Below the pieces are notes generated by a model, which saw nothing but the letters and a program-made list of their open reading frames with translations, searched no databases and was not told the DNA's origin. From an uncultured Polaribacter sp. (GTDB lineage Bacteria > Bacteroidota > Bacteroidia > Flavobacteriales > Flavobacteriaceae), in NCBI GenBank assembly GCA_943787375.1, contig CALSME010000001.1, positions 10,001 through 74,000 of the forward strand: a DNA stretch of 64,000 nucleotides, written 5' to 3'. The stretch's first letter is position 1; the number at the start of each line of letters is the position of its first letter. Of the stretch, positions 51,895 through 62,500 are shown in pieces. The position numbers and the translations under genes are program-made.

Positions 51895-52596
51895 TTGAAA
51901 AAAATAATAATTGCAAGTACGTCAACGGTATATGGTAGTGACTATTTAGAATATCTTCTACCCACATTAGCTTCATTCTTTGAGGGGATATCTACATTGT
52001 TATTCATTCCATATGCAAGACCAGGAGGCATTTCATATGACGCATATACTAAAATAGCTGCGAATGCATTTACAAAAATAAAGATCGATGTGAAAGGGAT
52101 TCATGAATTTGAAAACCCCAAAGAGGCAGTTCAAAAAGCACAAGCCATCTTTACCGGTGGGGGAAATACTTTTGAGTTGTTAAACCAACTCTATCAACAT
52201 GACCTCATTACAGAATTAAAAACTGTTTTGGAAAACGGAACGCCCTATTTAGGAACCAGTGCAGGAAGTAATATTTGTGGTGTTTCTATTCGCAATACCA
52301 ATGACATGCCTGTAGTGTATCCGCCAAGCTTTAAGGCATTGGAGACGATACCTTTCAATATCAATGCCCATTATTTGGATCCTGTTAAGGGATCAACGCA
52401 TATGGGAGAAACGCGTGAGACACGTATCCAAGAATTTCATGTCTATAATGACACACCTGTTTTAGGTTTGCGAGAAGGAAGCTGGCTTGAAGTGATTGAT
52501 CAAAAAATTATACTAAAAGGAGCTTTGCAAGCAAGATGGTTCCAAAAGAAGCAACTTCCTTTAGAATTGGCATCGGGGAGTGAAATAGCTCTTTAA
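51895..52596 (+). CDS. pepE: Dipeptidase E (peptidase family S51), TTG start
   Basis: 233 residues if translation begins at the TTG at 51895 (LKKIIIASTSTVYGS is the conserved N-terminus); there is no ATG upstream in frame that gives a sensible protein. Class I glutamine amidotransferase-like fold; catalytic serine in GTSAGSN near residue 121, FTGGGNTFELL before it, and the later histidine in INAHYLDP. The enzyme splits N-terminal aspartyl dipeptides in the cytoplasm. Divergent from the preceding gene. Confidence 0.88.
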   Translation: MKKIIIASTSTVYGSDYLEYLLPTLASFFEGISTLLFIPYARPGGISYDAYTKIAANAFTKIKIDVKGIHEFENPKEAVQKAQAIFTGGGNTFELLNQLYQHDLITELKTVLENGTPYLGTSAGSNICGVSIRNTNDMPVVYPPSFKALETIPFNINAHYLDPVKGSTHMGETRETRIQEFHVYNDTPVLGLREGSWLEVIDQKIILKGALQARWFQKKQLPLELASGSEIAL

Positions 52597-52653
52597 AGAA
52601 AAAAGCTGTAAAATGAATTACCGCTTTTTTATAATATAAGGATGAGGGTCGGT

Positions 52654-54051
52654 TTATTTTAATCCACCAATCATTTCTTCAGGTTTTACCCAAGCATCAT
52701 ATTCTTCAGGGGTTACATAGCCTAAACGAACTGCCTCTACTTTTAATGTAGTGCCGTTTTCATGCGCTGTATTTGCAATTTCAGCAGCCTTGTAATACCC
52801 GATTTTTGTATTTAAAGCCGTTACTAACATTAAAGAATTGTTTACCAATTCTGTAATTCTTGTGTGGTTGGGTTCAATGCCCGCAGCACAGTTTTCATCA
52901 AAAGATTTACATGCGTCTCCTATTAACTGCGCCGATTGTAAAACATTTGCGGCCATCATAGGTTTGAAAACATTCAATTCATAGTGTCCTTGCGTTCCAC
53001 CAACAGTTACAGCAACATCATTTCCCAGTACTTGTGCACACACCATAGTAATGGCTTCTGCTTGTGTTGGATTGACTTTTCCTGGCATGATAGAAGAGCC
53101 AGGTTCGTTTGCCGGAATGATCAATTCTCCAATTCCAGATCGAGGTCCAGACGCCATCATACGAATGTCGTTTGCAATTTTATTTAAAGAAACAGCAATT
53201 TGTTTTAACGATCCGTGTGTTTCTACAAAAGCATCGTGAGCTGCCAATGCCTCGAATTTGTTTTCTGCGGTTATGAAGGGCAATCCCGTAAACTGGGCAA
53301 TGTACTTAGCTACTAAAACATCGTAGCCAGGAGGGGTATTTAATCCCGTTCCAACGGCAGTACCTCCTAAAGCTAACTGGCTTAAGTGTGCTAAGGTATT
53401 TTTCAACGCTTTCACACCAAAATTTAATTGGGCTACATAGCCAGAAAACTCTTGTCCCAAAGTTAGTGGAGTTGCATCCATTAAATGTGTTCTTCCTATT
53501 TTTACAACGTCTTTAAATGCTTCTGACTTTAATTTTAATGTATTTTTCAGTTGCTCGATGCCCGGAAGGGTGGTTTCTACAATTTTTTTGTAGGCTGCGA
53601 TGTGCATCCCTGTTGGAAAGGTATCGTTTGAAGATTGTGATTTGTTTACATCATCATTGGGTTGAATCGTCTTTTCGCCTTCACCTATAACATGTCCTGC
53701 AATTTCATGGGCTCTGTTTGCAATCACTTCATTCACATTCATATTTGATTGTGTACCTGAACCCGTTTGCCAAATGACTAATGGGAATTGATCATCATGT
53801 TTCCCGGCCAAAATCTCATCACACACCTTTGCAATTAAATCTCTTTTTTCGGAGGTTAGAACACCCAAATCACAATTGGTATAAGCTGCTGCTTTTTTAA
53901 GATAGGCAAAACCATATACAATTTCAAGAGGCATCGATCCTGCTGCCCCAATTTTAAAGTTGTTGCGAGATCGTTCTGTTTGCGCTCCCCAATATTTATC
54001 TGCTGGAACCTTTACTTGTCCCATGGTATCCTTTTCTATTCTGTAGGTCAT
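52654..54051 (-). CDS. fumC: Class II fumarate hydratase
   Basis: 465 residues. Iron-independent fumarase of the citric acid cycle. Fumarase/aspartase superfamily signature [13 protein letters not shown] near residue 316, [18 protein letters not shown] near residue 97 and [17 protein letters not shown] near residue 185. Length is standard. No neighbours of the cycle are present. Confidence 0.96.
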   Translation of the reverse strand: MTYRIEKDTMGQVKVPADKYWGAQTERSRNNFKIGAAGSMPLEIVYGFAYLKKAAAYTNCDLGVLTSEKRDLIAKVCDEILAGKHDDQFPLVIWQTGSGTQSNMNVNEVIANRAHEIAGHVIGEGEKTIQPNDDVNKSQSSNDTFPTGMHIAAYKKIVETTLPGIEQLKNTLKLKSEAFKDVVKIGRTHLMDATPLTLGQEFSGYVAQLNFGVKALKNTLAHLSQLALGGTAVGTGLNTPPGYDVLVAKYIAQFTGLPFITAENKFEALAAHDAFVETHGSLKQIAVSLNKIANDIRMMASGPRSGIGELIIPANEPGSSIMPGKVNPTQAEAITMVCAQVLGNDVAVTVGGTQGHYELNVFKPMMAANVLQSAQLIGDACKSFDENCAAGIEPNHTRITELVNNSLMLVTALNTKIGYYKAAEIANTAHENGTTLKVEAVRLGYVTPEEYDAWVKPEEMIGGLK

Positions 54052-54208
54052 GTTTGTGTGAATGAAATATTAAAACACAAATTTACAAAAACTAAGATGA
54101 AAGCTATTATGAATCGCTTTTAAAAACAATTGAAAAATTTTCATTTTACATAGTAGAATATGAAAATATGTATTATTTTTGCTGTAATAATTTTTCAAAT
54201 AAAAGCAA

Positions 54209-54382
54209 ATGTTAGATTTTTCTCAATTTTCAGGATTAGTTTTATTCATGTTTATTTTTACAGCCGGTTTCTGGTTGTTGATCTTCCTGTTAACATTTGT
54301 CGTACCTTATTGGATTGGTGGGACTATTTGGGAAAATTTAAAATTAAAAAGAGAAGCAAAAAAAGCTGCGGAAGGTAAATAA
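54209..54382 (+). CDS. Small membrane protein, 57 residues
   Basis: MLDFSQFSGLVLFMFIFTAG opens a protein with one long or two short hydrophobic helices (LVLFMFIFTAGFWLLIFLLTF), a PYWIGGTIWENLK loop and a basic tail. The composition, clear stop and following terminator support a real gene. I believe proteins of this type are conserved among flavobacteria near core genes, but the role is unknown. The larger overlapping frame at 54160-54378 is not coding. Confidence 0.75.
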   Translation: MLDFSQFSGLVLFMFIFTAGFWLLIFLLTFVVPYWIGGTIWENLKLKREAKKAAEGK

Positions 54383-54437
54383 GTAGCGATTTCATATGGA
54401 TCGTATTATTTCAATACTATTCAAGCAAAATTAAAAA

Positions 54438-54468
54438 GGCAATAATCGTAAGATTACTGCCTTTTTTT
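54438..54468 (+). terminator. Terminator after the 57-residue gene
   Basis: Stem GGCAATAATC / GATTACTGCC with one mismatch, loop GTAA, then T7. Confidence 0.85.
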
Positions 54469-54959
54469 ATTAAATACGCAGCATTTTTGGAATTGGAAAG
54501 AACGCATTTTTACTTTTTTATAGTTTGGATGTTATCAAAGAATCCCAAACAAATCAAAATAAATATTTAAAATTGAGCTTTCAATTTTAATGCTTTCTGT
54601 TAAGGTATTGTTCTCCAAATCCCTTTAATACAAGGTAGTTTTTCAGAAAACCAGAACGCTACATATATTTTCTAAATTTAAATTCTCACAACAACTTAGA
54701 AATAAGCAATACAATACCACAACAATTATTGCGAGTGTGTTTTTTTTACCCTGAGAATCGTAGTTGTTTTGGCGCTATCACTATGATTTTAGTTTATTCA
54801 AAATTGTATGTTTTTTATTGAGGTATAATTCTTAGACTGAACATTTATAATACCTAAATTTATGAAAATTAATAAAAGTAGAAAATTTTGTTCTCATTCA
54901 TTTGAGTAAAATAAGTGTCTGGATGTAAATTTAGATTGTCTACAAAACAAATAAAACAT
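54469..54959. other. Intergenic region upstream of the glucan enzyme operon
   Basis: 491 AT-rich bases. No gene was seen. A loose inverted pair GTATTG..TTAATAC surrounds 54603-54630. No clear TTG-N19-TAnnTTTG was found, nor the GTTGACGGTCAAC palindrome present before the regulator. An in-frame GTG at 54915 precedes the true ATG. Confidence 0.4.
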
Positions 54960-57900
54960 ATGAGGAATTATTTTTTAAGAATTATTTTATTATGCTGTTC
55001 TTTGAACTTATTTGCGCAAGCAAATAGCGTTAAAATAATTGACAATGAGCAAGGAGTTAAATTGTCCGTTAATGGAAACGATTTTATGATTAATGGTATG
55101 AATTGGGACTATTTTCCAATTGGCACCAATTATTCATACAGTTTATGGAATCAATCCGAAGATGTTATAAAGGCAGCTTTAGATACAGAAATGAGTTTGC
55201 TTAAAAATATGGGTGTAAATACGATTCGTGTATATACAGGGATTCAGCCAAAATGGATTACTTATATCTACGAAACATACGGAATTCATACCATGCTTAA
55301 TCATTCATTTGGTAGATATGGATTGACGGTCAATGGCGCATGGGTTCCTAAGACAGATTATTCTGATGCTACCACACAAGCCATTTTATTGAAGGAAATT
55401 ACAGCCGTTGTTAATGAATATAAAAACACGCCTGGTTTACTCATGTACCTATTAGGAAATGAAAATAATTATGGATTGGTTTGGAAAGGAGCCGAAACGG
55501 AAGACCTACCCATCAATGAAGATGATTATTCTGTTGCCGCTAAGTATCTATACCAAATGTTTAATAAGGCAGCAGTAGCTATGAAAGAAATGGATCGTTC
55601 GCATCCAGTAGCGATCTGTAATGGCGATTTAGGTTTTTTGGATATTGTTTCAAAAGAATGTAAAGATGTAGACATTTACGGAACAAATATGTATCGCGGA
55701 AAATCTTTCGGAGATGCTTTTAAAAGAGTAAAAAAAGAACTAAACATGCCCATCATGTTTACCGAATTTGGAGCGGATGCATTCAATGCAGTTACCAACG
55801 AAGAAGATCAGAAAATGCAAGCGCACTTTATGGTTGAAAACTGGAGAGAAATTTACCAAAATGCTGCCGGATTAGGAAAAGCAGAAAATTCCTTAGGTGG
55901 TTTTACGTTTCAGTTTAGTGATGGTTGGTGGAAATTTGGTCAGACAAAAGACTTAGATGTTCATGATAACAATGCTTCTTGGTCCAACGGAGGATATTAT
56001 ATAGATTTCAAAGAAGGAAAAAATAATATGAATGAAGAGTGGTTTGGAATCTGTGCCAAAGGACCCACAAACGCGGCAGGATTGTATACTTTATACCCTA
56101 GAGCAGCTTATTATTCCTTACAAGAAGCACATCGCATCAATCCATTTGATGAAGGAGTTACATCTACTTCAGTAGCAAAACATTTTTCGAACATTAGTTT
56201 AATGGACGGCGTTTTAAGAGCAAGAGGCGGTAATGCTACAATGGGGAGTAACGAAAAAATAAGTCTGAGTAATTTAAGAGCAGAATTTACAACGTTCAAT
56301 ACAGGAGGAGATTTATTAACCACGCCAAGTATTGCAGATCCAGAAAACACAGGCTATCCAAATAGAACTGGTTTCGATCACATGCAATCTTATTTTATAG
56401 GAGTGCAAGCACAACCCTCTGCAAATATGAGAGCAGAAGTGAATGTCAATGTCCTAGGGAATGTGGCTGCAAATCCGATTGATGAAATATTCTACGAAAA
56501 TAGAAATCGTCCGGTAGTGGTTAACACAGACAATGGAAACGTAACCCTTACAGACAATAATAGAGTCCAAGTTTACAATGCATCTTTCGATTGGAAATCA
56601 GATGCTTTTGATGTGAGAGGATTTTATAGAACAGGTCATTACCATTGGCAATATGAAGGTGACGTTTTTGGGTTATATCCAGAAGCAAATTATGGACCGA
56701 ATTTAGATATTTACGGAGGTGAGATTTTAGGTATTGAAGTAGATGGTAAAGGGGTTTTGGAAGGATTAAAAGCTGCTTTTGGACCTCAGTTATGGTGGGG
56801 AGCAAATCCAGCATTGCTTTTAAAATACAGTACAGAAATCGGGAAATACACTTTTACAAGTGTGTTTCATGAAGATGTTAATAAAAGAGATACTAGAGAA
56901 GCACAAACATCTGGTTTTATTCCTTTACCTCAAACACGTAGATTGACACTAGCATTGGAAAGAAAATATGATAATTTCGGATTCCAATTAGGAGGTATCT
57001 GGGGAGGTCAACCCTTAAACGGAAGAGAATACCAAGATATTAGATACAATAATGATGGCACAAGTGATGTTGTGGTAGATCGTGTGAAAGCAGCTGATAA
57101 CTGGGGAAGTAAATTAAAAGTGACCTATACCAAAGGAACTTTTAACTGGTATGCACAATCTGCTGTAATGGGACTTGTTGCAAACGGAGGTGCCGATGCA
57201 ACCACTACTTTTACAGGCTGGAAATTGAAAGACAATGGAAGTGGGAATCAGGCAAACTTTTTAACAGGATTTACATTCAGTTCAGGGAACTTACAAATAG
57301 CACCCAACTTTTTATGGCAAAAACCCCTTGTTGCTGCCATGCCAAACGGTATTGATGCTCCAGGAAGATTAAGAAATATACAGGCAGATCCATTTGTGGT
57401 AAGAGGCAATAGAGAAACGACTGCAGGAGAAATTTTATTTACTTATGATCCAACACCAGGAACTTGGATGTATGAGTGGGATAATGACCGTGCAGAAGAC
57501 GCCAATTTTGCGATGAATTTAGGATTTGTATACAGACACCTTCCAACAACACAAGATGCTGCAATCGGTTTCTTTTCCAATCGATCAATTTTTGCATTTG
57601 GAGAATCAGCACCTGCTGAAGACCTTTGGGAAGTAAATTCAAGAATTGTTTCTAAAATGAGTCCAGATTTTGGGTTTATTGCCAACCTCTATTATGGAAA
57701 TGGTCAAGCGAACGGAAGTGATGCACGATTGATAACAAGATCGGGTGGAGACCTTCGTATGATTTATAATAAATTGAAAGTAACCGCTACCGCAAAGTTT
57801 AATGATTGGGGACCTTTTGATTATCACCGAGATTTTAATTTAACATATCCTACACAATTAATGTTGGATTTCTCGACCACTTTAGGAAAGCCAGGTTGGT

Positions 57901-58076
57901 TTGTTTTACCAAATACCAAAATGGGAATTCGCGGAACTTGGAGATCCCTAGACCAATATTCTCCGAGATATACTTTTAGCAGTACAGATGCTTCTACTTT
58001 AAACCTAGCAGGACAGTCAAACGGTTCTGAATGGGAAATTAGAACATACATTCATATTAATGTTGGAAAACAATAA
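54960..58076 (+). CDS. Clan GH-A glycoside hydrolase (GH2-like TIM barrel) with a C-terminal outer-membrane-barrel-like domain
   Basis: 1038 residues from the ATG at 54960, which opens a signal peptide (IILLCCSLNLFAQA). Residues about 20-430 form a TIM barrel of the Glyco_hydro_2_C/GH-A type: INGMNWDYFP, GVNTIRVYTG, the acid/base glutamate in LGNENNYG (E168), DIYGTNMYRG, and the nucleophile glutamate in MFTEFGADAF (E269). The usual GH2 sandwich domains are missing. The other 600 residues are amphipathic strands with aromatic girdles (ASFDWKSDAFDVRGFYRTGHYHW, RRLTLALERKYDNFGFQLGGIW, VNSRIVSKMSPDFGFIANLYYG), ending in EWEIRTYIHINVG, like a porin. Substrate inferred from neighbours: beta-1,3-glucan. 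Confidence 0.75.
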   Translation: MRNYFLRIILLCCSLNLFAQANSVKIIDNEQGVKLSVNGNDFMINGMNWDYFPIGTNYSYSLWNQSEDVIKAALDTEMSLLKNMGVNTIRVYTGIQPKWITYIYETYGIHTMLNHSFGRYGLTVNGAWVPKTDYSDATTQAILLKEITAVVNEYKNTPGLLMYLLGNENNYGLVWKGAETEDLPINEDDYSVAAKYLYQMFNKAAVAMKEMDRSHPVAICNGDLGFLDIVSKECKDVDIYGTNMYRGKSFGDAFKRVKKELNMPIMFTEFGADAFNAVTNEEDQKMQAHFMVENWREIYQNAAGLGKAENSLGGFTFQFSDGWWKFGQTKDLDVHDNNASWSNGGYYIDFKEGKNNMNEEWFGICAKGPTNAAGLYTLYPRAAYYSLQEAHRINPFDEGVTSTSVAKHFSNISLMDGVLRARGGNATMGSNEKISLSNLRAEFTTFNTGGDLLTTPSIADPENTGYPNRTGFDHMQSYFIGVQAQPSANMRAEVNVNVLGNVAANPIDEIFYENRNRPVVVNTDNGNVTLTDNNRVQVYNASFDWKSDAFDVRGFYRTGHYHWQYEGDVFGLYPEANYGPNLDIYGGEILGIEVDGKGVLEGLKAAFGPQLWWGANPALLLKYSTEIGKYTFTSVFHEDVNKRDTREAQTSGFIPLPQTRRLTLALERKYDNFGFQLGGIWGGQPLNGREYQDIRYNNDGTSDVVVDRVKAADNWGSKLKVTYTKGTFNWYAQSAVMGLVANGGADATTTFTGWKLKDNGSGNQANFLTGFTFSSGNLQIAPNFLWQKPLVAAMPNGIDAPGRLRNIQADPFVVRGNRETTAGEILFTYDPTPGTWMYEWDNDRAEDANFAMNLGFVYRHLPTTQDAAIGFFSNRSIFAFGESAPAEDLWEVNSRIVSKMSPDFGFIANLYYGNGQANGSDARLITRSGGDLRMIYNKLKVTATAKFNDWGPFDYHRDFNLTYPTQLMLDFSTTLGKPGWFVLPNTKMGIRGTWRSLDQYSPRYTFSSTDASTLNLAGQSNGSEWEIRTYIHINVGKQ

Positions 58077-58088
58077 ACAGTTACAATC

Positions 58089-59492
58089 ATGAAAACTAAA
58101 AAACAAATTTATTCAAAAATCACCCTTCTTTTAAGCTTACTCTTAGTAGTAACTACAGGGTGTGAAAGAGCACTTTCAGAAGATGTTGTATTGGCAACCT
58201 ATTCTCCATCTCCAGATGTTTATATCGATGGTTTTAGTAGTGGACTAGAATACTACCCGTATTTAAATTCTAAATACGAAGCCTTTTCTGTAGACATCGA
58301 AGAAAAGTACAAAGGAAGTTCTTCGATGCGTTTTGATGTACCTGTAGAAGGAGATCCTGCCGGAGGGTATGCGGGAGCTATTTTTAGAGATGATAATGGT
58401 GGACGAAACCTAACAGAGTACAATGCTTTAACCTTTTGGGCAAAAGCAACACAATCGGCAAAAATTAATGATATTGGTTTTGGACAAGATTTTGGAGAAA
58501 ATAAATTTGAAGTAAGCAAACGAGGATTGCAATTAACCACAAATTGGGTAAAATATGTAATCCCAATTCCAGATGCCTCTAGATTAGTGCAAGAAAAAGG
58601 AATGCTTTGGTATGCAGAAGGCCCAGAAAATGGAGAAGGATATAGCTTTTGGATTGATGAAGTGAAGTTTGAAAAATTAGGTACTATTTCAGATATTGAA
58701 GCTTTAATTTTAGAGGGAGATGACAAAGTAATTACCTCTTTTAATGGTGTACAAACAACCATAGATGGAGTTTCTGCTACCTTTAACTTCACAGATCAGA
58801 TCTCTCAAACCATCTCAATCTCTCCAGCTTATTTAAACTTTAGTTCTTCGAATACAAGCGTTGCTACTGTTGATGAATTTGGCGTAGTAACTACACTAAA
58901 TGCAGGAACTGCAGTCATAACAGCAACCTTTAATGGGCAGCAAGTAGCAGGAAGCCTAACCATCAATTCTTTGGGAGCATTTTCACATGCACCCATTCCA
59001 ACACAGGATCCAGCAAATGTAATTTCATTATTTTCAGATGCTTATACCAATGTGCCAGTAAACTATTATAATGGATATTGGGCTCCTTGGCAAACAACTT
59101 TGTCTGATGACTTTACGGTAGATGGCGACAATATATTACAATACACCATTTTTAATTTTGTAGGTGTAGAGTTCAGTTCACCAACGGTAGATGCTACATC
59201 CATGTCTCATTTCCATTTAGATGCATACATTCCAGGTCCAATTGCTCCAGGAAGACAGCTTAGAGTATTGTTGGTAGATTTTGGTGCGGATGGCGCCTAC
59301 GGAGGTGGAGATGATACCAGGCATTCAACAACCTTTACAGCCCCTACTTTAGTGTCTCAAAACTGGATATCAATCGATTTACCTTTTTCGAGTTTAACAG
59401 GTTTAGGCAGTAGATCGAATATGGCGCAGTTGATATTAGAAGGTGGAGATGGCTCCAAAATTTTTATTGACAATCTTTATTTTTATAACTAA
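58089..59492 (+). CDS. Surface carbohydrate-binding lipoprotein with an Ig-like (BIG2) domain
   Basis: 467 residues. Lipobox TTGC (Cys about 25). Three domains: an N-terminal jelly roll (about 40-200; YIDGFSSGLEYYPYLNSKYEAF, LTEYNALTFWAKATQSAKI, GYSFWIDEVKFEKLG), a BIG2-like Ig domain (about 215-295; NTSVATVDEFGVVTTLNAGTAVITATFNG) and a C-terminal jelly roll (about 315-467) that starts NVISLFSDAYTNVP and ends IFIDNLYFYN. The last domain is the same family as the middle domain of the SusE-like protein at 40420. No catalytic residues: a glycan-binding helper. It is 12 bases after the GH-A gene. Confidence 0.82.
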   Translation: MKTKKQIYSKITLLLSLLLVVTTGCERALSEDVVLATYSPSPDVYIDGFSSGLEYYPYLNSKYEAFSVDIEEKYKGSSSMRFDVPVEGDPAGGYAGAIFRDDNGGRNLTEYNALTFWAKATQSAKINDIGFGQDFGENKFEVSKRGLQLTTNWVKYVIPIPDASRLVQEKGMLWYAEGPENGEGYSFWIDEVKFEKLGTISDIEALILEGDDKVITSFNGVQTTIDGVSATFNFTDQISQTISISPAYLNFSSSNTSVATVDEFGVVTTLNAGTAVITATFNGQQVAGSLTINSLGAFSHAPIPTQDPANVISLFSDAYTNVPVNYYNGYWAPWQTTLSDDFTVDGDNILQYTIFNFVGVEFSSPTVDATSMSHFHLDAYIPGPIAPGRQLRVLLVDFGADGAYGGGDDTRHSTTFTAPTLVSQNWISIDLPFSSLTGLGSRSNMAQLILEGGDGSKIFIDNLYFYN

Positions 59493-59550
59493 ACAAATAA
59501 AAGAAATAGTAATTTAAAAAGTAAAAAACATATATAGAATATGTTTTGAG

Positions 59551-62500
59551 ATGTATTATATGACGAAGAATCCGATTTTTTTAGGAAAAAATAGCGCTTA
59601 TAACCCTTCTTTAGAAGTGAGCGGAACCCAAGTAATTATAGAAGGCGAGGTCTATTATAAAATTTCGAATAGCAATAAAATGAGACCGTTTTTCATTAGT
59701 CTCGTAAGTAATTCCGATCATTGGATGTTTATTTCAAGTAATGGAGGTTTATCTGCTGGTAGAAAAAATGCTGAGAAAGCTTTATTTCCTTATTATACAG
59801 ACGATAAAATAACAGAATCTTCAGACACTACAGGAAGTAAAACCATCCTTCATGTTCACAAAGAGGATAAAACATTTCTTTGGGAACCGTTTTCAGATAG
59901 ATATGAAGGCGTATATGCTATCCAAAGGAATTTGTACAAAAATAATTATGGAAACAAACTTATTTTTGAAGAAGTTAATGAAGATTTAGGAATTACTTTT
60001 CAGTACCAATGGAATACAAGTACAAAATTTGGTTTTGTAAAGAAATCTACGATAGAAAATAATAGTACCACAGCTGTTGAGGTTACTATTTTAGATGGTA
60101 TTCAAAATATTTTACCTTACGGAATCGCTTCAGATTTTCAAAATAGCACGAGCAATCTTATCGACGCCTACAAAAAATGTGAATTAGAAAAAGATACCGG
60201 TTTAGGAATTTTTGCTTTGAGCGCTGTGATTGTAGATAAAGCGGAACCAAGTGAAGCTTTGAAGGCCAACACTGTTTGGTCTACAGGTGTTAAAAATCCG
60301 ACCTATTTAATTTCGTCATTGCAATTAAATGCTTTTAGAAAAGGAGAAGAAGTTCATCAAGAAGAAGATATAAAGGCAGAAAAAGGGGCTTATTTTACAG
60401 TGCAGAATCTCACGTTAGCGGCTAACAATCCAATTTCTTGGATGTTGGTTGCAAATGTAAATCAGAACCTTATTTCGATACAAGAAACAAAAGGAATCAT
60501 AAAAAACACTCCAGATGTTACTGCCTTTCTCCAAGAAGATATTGAAACAGGAACTGCGAAGTTGGTGCAGTTAGTTGCTGGGTCTGATGGATTGCAATTG
60601 GGAGAAAATCAACCCAGAAACACAAGACATTTTGCCAATACCCTTTTTAATATTATGAGAGGTGGTATTTTTGATAATAACTATCAAATTGAAAAAGAAG
60701 ATTTTATAAAATACATTTCAAAAGCAAATAAGAAAGTTGCCAAAAAGAAAGAAGATGTTTTAAAGAATTTACCAGAATTTTTCAATGTTGATTTTATTAA
60801 AAACCTTGCAGATACTGATTACGACGCCAATTTTAAAAGGCTTTGTTACGAATATTTACCGTTAAAATTTAGTAGAAGACATGGAGATCCAAGTAGACCT
60901 TGGAATAAGTTTTCTATCAATACCCGTAGCGAAATAGACGGTTCAAAAATTTTAGATTACGAAGGAAACTGGAGAGATATATTTCAAAACTGGGAAGCCT
61001 TAGCGCATTCTTATCCAGAGTTTATTGAAGGAATGATCTATAAGTTTTTAAACGCAACAACTTTTGAAGGTTACAATCCGTATCGAGTAACCAAAGATGG
61101 TTTCGACTGGGAGATTATTGAAGAAAATGACCCTTGGTCTTATATTGGATATTGGGGAGATCATCAAATTATTTATTTGCTGAAGTTCTTAGAATTTATA
61201 GAAAAATATTATCCAAACAAATTGTCTAAAAACTTTACAGAAGATGTGTTTGTATATGCGAATGTACCTTATGTAATTAAAAGTTACGAGGACACCTTAA
61301 AAGATCCAAAAGACACCATTGATTTCGATGCAAAATTAGACCAAAAAATTCAAGAAGAGAAAGAAAGACTTGGTGCTGATGGCGCTTTGTTAAGAGACGA
61401 AAATTTCTTTATACACAAAGTGAATTTAATCGAAAAATTATTGGCCACTGTATTGGCGAAAGTTTCCAACTTTATTCCCGAAGGAGGTATTTGGTTAAAT
61501 ACACAAAGACCAGAATGGAACGATGCCAACAATGCTTTAGTAGGAAATGGGGTTTCTATGGTGACACTATATTATCTAAGAAGGTTTATTAATTTCTTTG
61601 AAAATATTGTAGAAAAATCTTCGGAAGCATCCTATGCAGTTTCAAAAGAACTAACACACTTTTTCCAATCTGTAGCTTCAGGATTACACAGTCAACAGGG
61701 GATATTGTCAGGCAAAATTTCAGATACTGACCGTAAAACACTTTTAGACATCCTTGGAAAAGCAGGAAGTACCTATAGAGCCACAATATATGAAACGGGT
61801 TTTACTAGTGATAAAGAAGCAATTACGAAAGATGATTTAACTTCGTTCTTCAATGTGCTTAAAAAATATTTAGACCACACAATTGTTGCGAACAAACGTA
61901 CAGACAATCTGTATCATGCTTATAATCTGATGACGGTAGAAAACGATGCTGAGGTGTCTATTTCCTACCTATCAGAAATGTTAGAAGGTCAAGTAGCTGT
62001 TTTAAGTTCTGGTTATTTATCTGCAAAAGAAGCCTTATCTGTGTTGGATGGTTTAAAAGCAAGTGCTCTTTTTAGAGACGATCAATACAGTTATATTCTA
62101 TATCCGAATAAAGACCTGCCAAGGTTTACTAACAAGAATATCATTCCAGCAGCATCGGTAGAAAAATCGGAATTATTAAATCAACTCCTTGCAGATGGTA
62201 ATACACAGATCATCGAAAAAGACATTACAGGCGCTTATCATTTTAATGCCAATTTTAACAATGGTATTCGATTAAAAGAAACGTTGAATACACTTTCAGA
62301 TAGGTACCAATCATTATTAGCAAAGGATGAAAAACTCATTTTAGCAATTTATGAAGAAATGTTTGATCATAAATCCTTTACAGGAAGATCTGGAACATTT
62401 TTTGGCTATGAAGGTTTAGGATCTATTTACTGGCACATGGTTTCGAAGTTGTTAATCGCAGCACAAGAAAACTGTTTATTGGCAATTAATGAGAATGAAA

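Noticed and set aside
54160-54378. 72-codon frame beside fumC
   Set aside because: Out of phase with the better 57-residue frame at 54209-54382, which has membrane-protein composition and ends before a terminator.
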